Below, one piece after another: positions 1 to 3,807 of a stretch of 5,436 nt of DNA. The notes below the pieces were generated by a model. The model saw nothing but the letters and a program-made list of their open reading frames with translations, was not told the origin of the DNA and ran no database searches. This DNA is from Microcaldota archaeon (GTDB lineage Archaea; Iainarchaeota; Iainarchaeia; JAADDC01). The position numbers and the translations under genes are program-made. The first letter of the stretch is position 1; each line of letters opens with the position of its first letter. The stretch covers positions 1-5,436 of the forward strand of contig JALTCQ010000117.1 of assembly GCA_027074515.1 (NCBI GenBank), given 5' to 3'.

Positions 1-50
1 TCGTGAAGGATTAGCTTGTATGGGCTGAGGAGTGTTTTTAGCGTCAGCAT
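1..50 (-). CDS. Probable N-terminus of a gene leaving the window (unidentified)
   Basis: An open frame on the minus strand starts with ATG at 50 and runs off the left edge; it begins MLTLKTLLSPYKLILH. I do not recognise the product from 16 residues. The start was chosen because a TATA-like element (TTTTATAC on the minus strand, 71-78) is centred about 25 nt upstream. That is the spacing for a leaderless archaeal transcript and matches likely leaderless starts elsewhere in the window. A competing ATG at 69 in another frame is also open to the edge (MKFYLQYADAKNT...), but it lies between the TATA box and the predicted transcription start and has no Shine-Dalgarno sequence. The hydrophobic, basic N-terminus is compatible with either a soluble or a membrane protein. 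The call rests on promoter geometry and a short open frame only. Confidence 0.4.
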   Translation of the reverse strand, partial: MLTLKTLLSPYKLILH

Positions 51-70
51 ACTGTAAATAGAACTTCATC

Positions 71-78
71 GTATAAAA
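71..78 (-). promoter_or_regulatory. TATA-like box for the leftmost minus-strand gene
   Basis: The minus strand reads TTTTATAC in an otherwise mixed-composition region. Its centre is about 25 nt upstream of the ATG at 50, suggesting transcription begins at or next to that codon. No purine-rich BRE is obvious upstream of it. Confidence 0.4.
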
Positions 79-98
79 CGGAACCCTATGGAGTGTAA

Positions 99-128
99 CC
101 GGGGGCGCCAGGGAATGGCGCCCTCCGG
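99..128. repeat. Strong GC-rich inverted repeat (hairpin) after the zinc-ribbon gene
   Basis: Bases 99-110 pair with 116-128 to give a 12-bp stem, with one bulged base (T124) and a 5-base loop (GGGAA on the plus strand, 111-115). The inner 8 bp, GGGCGCCA against TGGCGCCC, are perfect. A second, weaker stem (GCCTC 130-134 with GAGGC 144-148) lies beside it. The repeat sits between the minus-strand stop codon at 155 and the promoter of the next minus-strand gene, so it would fall in the 3' untranslated region of the zinc-ribbon mRNA. No T-run follows directly on either strand, so a classical intrinsic terminator is not supported. It could be an mRNA 3'-end stabiliser, a processing site, part of a small RNA or a protein-binding palindrome. 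The pairing is seen; the role is not known. Confidence 0.6.
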
Positions 129-154
129 AGCCTCGAGAGGTGTGAGGCGCATGA

Positions 155-358
155 TTACAGCCGTGCAACCGCAAGTTCCACGGCCATTGCGTGCTTCCCG
201 CTCTTGCGCAGGGCTTCGTGGTAGCAGTCTATGCACATCCACTTGCCCTGGTATCTCACGGTCAGGTCCTTGCGCACTATGCGCCCACAGACCTCACATC
301 TCCTCGCTTCTTCGGGGCGAAGAGGGACCTGGGTGATTGCACACTCGAGCATATCCAT
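155..358 (-). CDS. Small zinc-ribbon protein (67 aa, two CxxC pairs)
   Basis: This short protein carries C21-x2-C24 and C42-x2-C45, spaced 17 residues apart, the pattern of a four-Cys zinc ribbon. The segment between them (IVRKDLTVRYQGKWMC) would form the beta hairpin of the ribbon, and the C-terminal tail (residues 46-67) looks helical and basic. It is probably a cytoplasmic nucleic-acid- or protein-binding module, but no specific function can be assigned. ATG at 358 is preferred: an in-frame TAA lies upstream with no other start between, and GAGGAGG (370-376 on the plus-strand coordinates) lies 11 nt upstream. M3 is a possible alternative. The gene is divergent from the winged-helix gene at 475 and appears to share its TATA region, giving a leader of about 30 nt. 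A stable hairpin follows its stop codon. Confidence 0.78.
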   Translation of the reverse strand: MDMLECAITQVPLRPEEARRCEVCGRIVRKDLTVRYQGKWMCIDCYHEALRKSGKHAMAVELAVARL

Positions 359-410
359 TTCCCGGTCGGCCTCCTCGCCTCCCGTCGCCCCGTGTCTATA
401 ACGTGCAGGT

Positions 411-421
411 TATTTATATAT
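411..421. promoter_or_regulatory. Bidirectional TATA element between zinc-ribbon and winged-helix genes
   Basis: The AT-only stretch TATTTATATAT stands out in the GC-rich 116-bp gap between two divergent start codons (358 and 475). Read on the plus strand it gives TTTATATA; on the minus strand it gives TATATAAATA. Its centre is about 58 bp from each start codon. Transcription starts about 26 bp out would leave leaders of roughly 30-33 nt on both sides, each holding an SD-like sequence (GAGGAGG for the minus gene, GGGGTG for the plus gene). The sequence is seen; use in both directions is inferred. Confidence 0.6.
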
Positions 422-474
422 TTTTCGCAAGCAGTCTTTTTCTGTAACAAAATAGTTGGTTTGGGGTGTCGATT

Positions 475-978
475 ATGTATAAGCGCTATGGCTTGAAGCA
501 TCCTGAGGGTAAGCTCGTTCGGAGCGAGTGGACCATCCGTCTCATGGATCTTCCCCCGGAGATGCTTTCTCGCAAGCGTCAGCTTCTTCGATGGGTTTCC
601 ATAGCGCTCGGATTGATCACCCCAGGGGATGAACGGGCTGGAATCGTTGATGTTCTCGATGCTCTATTCCATTATGCATATTCCAAGGAGGTTGAGCCCA
701 CCGCGGACGATATCCTTCTCTACGTGAACATGCGGCGCAAGGAGCGTGGAGAGAAGCCAGTGGTCCTGGAGGCTGTTCGATACCATCTGCGGCGCCTGGA
801 GGGTGTTGGCATTATTGAAAAGACGAAGGGACGGGGGGGAACGTATCGTTTCACCCGCGCCTTGCAGTCCTCTGGTTCCGATCCCGCTGCCTTTGTTGAT
901 TACATCTTTGATCAACTCTCTGCGTCCAGAGATGTGATAAAGAAGGCGGTTGTTTCGCTTACGAGCCTGTACCGATGA
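475..978 (+). CDS. Winged helix-turn-helix DNA-binding protein (167 aa)
   Basis: The middle of this protein looks like a winged helix domain (about residues 55-128): helices at 55-69 and 76-89, a likely recognition helix around 97-110 (VLEAVRYHLRRLEGVG), then a hairpin wing (IIEKTKGRGGTYRF, 113-126) rich in Lys, Arg and Gly. The first 45 residues are basic and may add DNA contacts; the C-terminal 40 residues look helical and could serve dimerisation. This suggests a transcription regulator or other chromosomal DNA-binding protein, with no ligand pocket evident. ATG at 475 is preferred over in-frame GTG at 466 because GGGGTG at 463-468 makes a suitable SD for 475 and would overlap the GTG. Its 3' end overlaps the convergent membrane-protein gene by 20 bp. 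Being divergent from the zinc-ribbon gene, it could control that promoter and its own. No specific family was recognised. Confidence 0.75.
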   Translation: MYKRYGLKHPEGKLVRSEWTIRLMDLPPEMLSRKRQLLRWVSIALGLITPGDERAGIVDVLDALFHYAYSKEVEPTADDILLYVNMRRKERGEKPVVLEAVRYHLRRLEGVGIIEKTKGRGGTYRFTRALQSSGSDPAAFVDYIFDQLSASRDVIKKAVVSLTSLYR

Positions 979-1429
979 GTCCAGCGATCCTATACGCCCC
1001 ATCGTACGATATTGTTGTTATTAGTGCTGTCCATCCCGTGAATGGCACCATCGTAGCTGCTGCCACGTGCGTCAGGATCCTTTTTCCGAGTGCGCTTTGT
1101 TTCTTTTCCAACTTCCAGTCTACGAACGCAGCTGCGCCCATTAACGTTAATGGGATCAGGTATACCGATTCATTCAGCATTACGAACGCGAGAAAATACG
1201 TCGCCAGCGCCAGGTAGTCTCCAGTTCTATGCATTCTTCCCGAGAAGAACATTCCGAGTAGCATTGCAGCTGCCGCGCTAGCTGCTGATGGGTCCACTGA
1301 TATTATTGCTAGTAGTGCCCCGTTGAGCGTGCCCGCTATTTCTGGCGCGTACTTGCATTTTTCTGCCTGCTCTACAAGGAGCGCCGCCCCTGCCGCTGAG
1401 GCACCAAGGGCTATTGCCCACCACTCCAT
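959..1429 (-). CDS. Polytopic membrane protein of unknown function (156 aa)
   Basis: This Ala-rich hydrophobic protein has about five or six likely membrane helices, near residues 3-19, 32-45, 49-64, 72-84, 86-103 and 118-140. A polar, positively charged loop (SGRMHRTGD, 63-71) and a second basic loop (DWKLEKKQSALGKR, 104-117) are probably cytoplasmic. Acidic residues D46, D71, E87 and D104 lie at or near membrane boundaries and could be functional, but no transporter or enzyme signature is recognisable. ATG at 1429 is preceded by GAGGCGGTG, a plausible SD, and lies 9 nt after the stop of the upstream gene, so the two probably form one transcript. The 3' end runs 20 bp into the convergent winged-helix gene. 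The family is unknown to me. Confidence 0.72.
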   Translation of the reverse strand: MEWWAIALGASAAGAALLVEQAEKCKYAPEIAGTLNGALLAIISVDPSAASAAAAMLLGMFFSGRMHRTGDYLALATYFLAFVMLNESVYLIPLTLMGAAAFVDWKLEKKQSALGKRILTHVAAATMVPFTGWTALITTISYDGAYRIAGLIGTGS

Positions 1430-1438
1430 TGCACCGCC

Positions 1439-1846
1439 TCAGAGTTCCTTCGTCAGGACGTTGCCAGTCTTTACATCTATTACAATGGTCGTTTTTCCGG
1501 GGCTCATTGCCTTCGCTGCGTCAAACACCTTTGTTATGGGCTTTAGCGGGTTGCTTGCGGTTACGAGTGCCGCCACCTCTGGCTTTGTGAGGAACATCTG
1601 TGCTAATGCCCCGAGGATTTCCCTGTCGTTGCCGTACTCTATGTTTATTGCCGCGAAGACGCTGTTTCCATCCTTCCAGACACAGTCTATGTGGGTGGCG
1701 CCCTGCCTGTAGTTCTTGAATGGCTTGAATCCGAGTTCCTGGCCTAGCTGGCAGAAGTATTCCTTTAGCGCTTCCCTGTCAAATGGATTTTCAACGCGGG
1801 CGCGGATCGCCCGAACGTCTGCCAGGCTTCTTGCCACGGGATCCAT
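1439..1846 (-). CDS. Uncharacterised soluble protein, possible degenerate PD-(D/E)XK-like fold (135 aa)
   Basis: The protein is predicted soluble. After an N-terminal helical part (1-40) comes a pattern like the core of PD-(D/E)XK nuclease-fold proteins: a strand ending in D54 (THIDCVW), a turn (KDGN), a strand with N68-I-E70 (AAINIEYGN), a helix (75-87), then a strand (AALVTAS, 92-98). In active members the residues would be D, E/D and K; here N68 stands where E is expected and E70 where K is expected. It may therefore be inactive, use E70 as BamHI does, or not belong to this fold. The C-terminus (TTIVIDVKTGNVLTKEL) would be a final beta hairpin. ATG at 1846 has no SD but sits about 26 nt from a TATA-like palindrome, fitting a leaderless mRNA. 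It lies 9 nt upstream of the membrane-protein gene, so the two products may act together. Confidence 0.68.
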   Translation of the reverse strand: MDPVARSLADVRAIRARVENPFDREALKEYFCQLGQELGFKPFKNYRQGATHIDCVWKDGNSVFAAINIEYGNDREILGALAQMFLTKPEVAALVTASNPLKPITKVFDAAKAMSPGKTTIVIDVKTGNVLTKEL

Positions 1847-1876
1847 GATTTTAACTATGTGCAGTGTTATTATAAT
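1847..1876. promoter_or_regulatory. 30-bp divergent promoter with interleaved TATA boxes
   Basis: Only 30 bp separate two divergent ATG codons (1846 minus, 1877 plus). The minus-strand gene is served by the palindrome ATTATAAT (1869-1876), centred about 26 bp from its ATG and abutting the start codon of the plus gene. The plus-strand gene is plausibly served by TTTTAACTAT (1849-1858), about 24-28 bp from its ATG and just beside the start codon of the minus gene. Neither gene has an SD, so both mRNAs are probably leaderless. Bound transcription factors for one direction would cover the start site of the other, so the two directions may exclude each other. Confidence 0.6.
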
Positions 1877-2476
1877 ATGGCATTTTTCACCGACGCCGAG
1901 GGCGAGTGGATGGTGCGCTCTGCTCGATCCGTTTTGGAGGCGTACCTCCGTCGTGGTTCCCGTATGGTTCCAGAGCCACCATCTGAGAAGCTATCAAAGC
2001 CCTTTGGCGTGTTCACCACCCTTAAACGACATCCTTCCGGCGATCTCCGTGGCTGCATTGGGTATCCAGAGCCGATAAAGCCCCTGAACGTTGCGCTTGC
2101 CGAGACCGCAATACTTGCCGCCACCGAGGACCCCCGTTTTCCCCCCGTTCGCCCGGAGGAGCTGGATTCCATCATCGTGGAAGTATCTGCACTTACACCG
2201 CCCGTTCTTCTCGACGTGCCAAAGCAGGAAATCCCGAAACGCGTGGAGATCGGGAAGCACGGGTTGATTATTCGCTACGGCCCGTATTCTGGACTTTTGC
2301 TTCCGCAGGTGCCCGTGGAGGAGGGCTGGGACGTGGATCAGTTCCTCGCGTACACTGCGCTGAAAGCGGGCCTGCCCCCCGACGCGTGGACTTGGCCAGA
2401 TGCAAGGATTTACACGTTTACTGCAGAGGTCTTTTCGGAGATCGAGCCGAAGGGGCCTGTTAGGAGAGTGATGTGA
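1877..2476 (+). CDS. AMMECR1-domain protein (AmmeMemoRadiSam system protein A family, 199 aa)
   Basis: This is a full-length member of the AMMECR1 family, which is widespread in archaea, many bacteria and eukaryotes. The hallmark LRGCIG is at residues 57-62, within GDLRGCIGYPEP. Other family landmarks are DPRF (85-88), the IVEVSALTPP strand (100-109) and GLLLPQVPVEEGW (139-151). About 200 residues is the usual length for archaeal single-domain versions. The biochemical role is unsettled. In prokaryotes the domain often occurs with Memo-family and radical SAM proteins; neither partner is in this window. ATG at 1877 is preferred to in-frame GTG at 1859, because the added residues (MQCYYN) match nothing in the family and the TATA spacing fits a leaderless start at 1877. 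Its TGA overlaps the ATG of the following membrane-protein gene by one base, implying translational coupling. Confidence 0.93.
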   Translation: MAFFTDAEGEWMVRSARSVLEAYLRRGSRMVPEPPSEKLSKPFGVFTTLKRHPSGDLRGCIGYPEPIKPLNVALAETAILAATEDPRFPPVRPEELDSIIVEVSALTPPVLLDVPKQEIPKRVEIGKHGLIIRYGPYSGLLLPQVPVEEGWDVDQFLAYTALKAGLPPDAWTWPDARIYTFTAEVFSEIEPKGPVRRVM

Positions 2477-2913
2477 TGCATTGGAAGCACATTCACGGTT
2501 TTGTTCTGTTCATCCTTGTGTTCTTTCTCGTGGATTTATTCATAGATGTCCTTGCCCTCCTTGGTTACAACGGCTTTTTCGTCACCATCACGAAGCGTGC
2601 CGGCAACATCTCAGTCCACGGCAGTGACGCGCTCGTTTTTCTTCTCAGCGTTCCATTGGCCCTCTTCCTGCACGTACTCTGGTACCGTGGGCGCTGGAGC
2701 TGGTTTAGCACGAGCCCGCAAATTCACCGCAATGTTTTCTACGTGTTTTTAGTGCTCTATTTGGTCCTTTTCTTTGCACTGATTTACGCGGGAGCTCACG
2801 CCTGCCATTCTGCCTGCTCCCTGCACAGTGTCAGTAGCTGTACGGTAAACTACCGCCCATTTGGCGTTAACGTTGTTTACGCGTGCAGAATTCCAGCAGT
2901 GGTTAATCCATGA
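2476..2913 (+). CDS. Three-helix membrane protein with Cys-rich tail (145 aa)
   Basis: Three strongly hydrophobic segments are visible, at about residues 8-32, 52-70 and 87-108, followed by a tail of about 37 residues with four cysteines (C110, C114, C122, C137) and several histidines. The Arg/Trp-rich loop between helices 2 and 3 (YRGRWSW) is probably cytoplasmic, which places the Cys-rich tail outside, where disulfides or metal binding are possible. No family is recognised. ATG at 2476 overlaps the AMMECR1 stop by one base (TGATG), with GGAG at 2463-2466 as SD; in-frame GTG at 2473 is less likely. Co-translation with the AMMECR1 protein suggests a functional link, but this is only inferred from gene order. 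The 3' end overlaps the convergent coiled-coil gene by 11 bp. Confidence 0.75.
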   Translation: MHWKHIHGFVLFILVFFLVDLFIDVLALLGYNGFFVTITKRAGNISVHGSDALVFLLSVPLALFLHVLWYRGRWSWFSTSPQIHRNVFYVFLVLYLVLFFALIYAGAHACHSACSLHSVSSCTVNYRPFGVNVVYACRIPAVVNP

Positions 2914-3475
2914 CCAGGACCGTTGTGGTTGCTGGCGTGCCGTTGATCGTTATGGCCCCGGTGGCAGCTGCCTCGTTCAGCGTCCCACAGACGTTTATGG
3001 CCTTCTCCCCCTTGGCGTAGACCACTACTTTTTGAGGATTACCGGTTATTCCCGTCCCACGTATGTTTACGGTGACGATCTTCTGCCTGTTTTCCTCATT
3101 TTTAAGGTCAACGTCGATGCAGAAGTTTGTTTTGACGAGATGCACCGCAGAGGTCGTTACTCGTATCCCTTCAGCCGCTCCGCTGTTTTGAACCTTGCTG
3201 AGCTGGGTTGATACCGTTTCTAGTGCCTTGGATAGTGCCTTCACGCTTGACTCGAGGTATTGTAGTCTTGCGGCCATCTCGCTATTCTGGGCGATTTGTG
3301 TCTCTAACGCCTTGCTCGTGAGGTTGTACTTTTCCTGGAGGTCTGCCAGCCTTTGCTTGCACTGCCCCCCCTGAACGCTGCTGCCAATGATGTAAAAAAC
3401 GGGGGCTGATAGGAGTATCCCCACGGCGAAGGCTATCCAAACCTTTCTCCAATCGTTCTTCTCCTCACTGTCCAC
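2903..3475 (-). CDS. Membrane-anchored coiled-coil protein with C-terminal beta domain (190 aa)
   Basis: A short charged N-terminus (MDSEEKNDWRK) precedes one membrane helix (about 12-31). A coiled-coil region with heptad-like Leu/Ala spacing follows (about 38-96), then a beta-rich C-terminal domain (about 104-190) with Thr/Val/Ile strands and three cysteines in all (C39, C119, C163). Topology is probably N-in with coiled coil and C-domain outside the membrane, so it may be an envelope or surface protein; no family was recognised. The start is GTG at 3475, which overlaps the end of the upstream gene by 11 bp and is preceded by GAGGCGGT as a likely SD; no ATG fits before the membrane helix. 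Coupled translation with the small acidic-tailed protein suggests the two work together. Its 3' end overlaps the convergent membrane-protein gene by 11 bp. Confidence 0.78.
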   Translation of the reverse strand: MDSEEKNDWRKVWIAFAVGILLSAPVFYIIGSSVQGGQCKQRLADLQEKYNLTSKALETQIAQNSEMAARLQYLESSVKALSKALETVSTQLSKVQNSGAAEGIRVTTSAVHLVKTNFCIDVDLKNEENRQKIVTVNIRGTGITGNPQKVVVYAKGEKAINVCGTLNEAAATGAITINGTPATTTVLVMD

Positions 3476-3749
3476 CGGGTACCGCCTCTTCCGGTTGGGC
3501 CTGTGCCTGCGCGGCTTCTTCCTCCTCTTCGGCTATGGGTATTTCCACGGTTCTAACGCCGCCGTCGGGAGTTTTGTACACGATCGTTATCGTTCCAACG
3601 GCTTCCTGCGCATCAGCCAGCTGTTGGATCCATTGGAGCTGGCTCTTTTTCATCACTGTGATCATGCCCTTGAATATGGCGTCAACCGGCTCAAATCCAG
3701 CCGCCTTGAGCGCCTCAATCGTCTTGATTACTTCATCTTCCGCTTTCAT
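3465..3749 (-). CDS. Small protein with acidic C-terminal tail (94 aa, unknown)
   Basis: The N-terminal half (1-50) looks helical (MKAEDEVIKTIEALKAAGFE...). It is followed by a beta hairpin (GTITIVYKTPDGGVRTVEIPI, about 52-72) and then a low-complexity tail rich in Glu, Ala, Gln and Pro (73-94), including five consecutive Glu. It is probably cytoplasmic, with a disordered tail that may contact a partner. No family is recognised. ATG at 3749 is chosen because GGTGAT, complementary to the archaeal 16S 3' end, lies 3 nt upstream. A longer in-frame version from 3857 would cross the promoter and overlap the 5' end of the RecJ gene, so it is rejected. The next gene starts inside the end of this one (11-bp overlap), so the pair is almost certainly co-transcribed and translationally coupled. 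Confidence 0.75.
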   Translation of the reverse strand: MKAEDEVIKTIEALKAAGFEPVDAIFKGMITVMKKSQLQWIQQLADAQEAVGTITIVYKTPDGGVRTVEIPIAEEEEEAAQAQAQPEEAVPGGQ

Positions 3750-3752
3750 CGT

Positions 3753-3758
3753 ATCACC
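3753..3758 (-). promoter_or_regulatory. Shine-Dalgarno GGTGAT deciding the start at 3749
   Basis: On the minus strand, GGTGAT lies 3 nt before ATG 3749 and matches the complement of the archaeal 16S rRNA 3' end (ATCACCTCC). It supports a 94-residue product over the longer frame opening at 3857. Confidence 0.65.
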
Positions 3759-3774
3759 ATAAAATACTGGTTCC

Positions 3775-3789
3775 AACGCTTTAAACGTT
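3775..3789. promoter_or_regulatory. Shared TTTAAA promoter element within an AACG/CGTT inverted repeat
   Basis: The sequence AACG-CTTTAAA-CGTT is an inverted repeat around TTTAAA (3780-3785) in the 58-bp gap between divergent genes. Its centre is about 26 bp from the GTG start of the RecJ gene at 3808, which has no SD, so that mRNA is probably leaderless. It is about 34 bp from the minus-strand ATG at 3749, leaving a very short leader that roughly begins with the GGTGAT SD. The symmetric core could bind TBP in either orientation; the AACG/CGTT arms could instead be part of a regulator site. Use in both directions is inferred. Confidence 0.55.
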
Positions 3790-3807
3790 GCTGCGCATAA
3801 TCCTTTC

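Noticed and set aside
99..148. Intrinsic terminator or tRNA-like RNA gene
   Set aside because: The stem is strong but no T-run follows on either strand, and no cloverleaf or conserved tRNA elements can be drawn from the region.
466..474. GTG start at 466 for the winged-helix protein
   Set aside because: The GTG lies within the GGGGTG that best serves as ribosome binding site for ATG 475; the difference is only three residues and is not fully decided.
88..496. Plus-strand open frames opposite the zinc-ribbon gene (88-336 and 191-496)
   Set aside because: They are antisense to the gene with paired CxxC motifs, run through the 411-421 TATA region or the hairpin, and their translations look random.
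1859..1876. GTG start at 1859 adding six residues to the AMMECR1 protein
   Set aside because: The extra residues do not fit the family and would place the start inside the divergent promoter; ATG 1877 fits leaderless spacing.
2473..2475. GTG start at 2473 for the Cys-rich membrane protein
   Set aside because: The adjacent ATG at 2476 gives the common one-base TGATG stop/start overlap and better spacing from GGAG.
3495..3800. Plus-strand open frames opposite the acidic-tailed gene
   Set aside because: They are shadows of the minus-strand coding sequence, with no recognisable domain, and one crosses the promoter.
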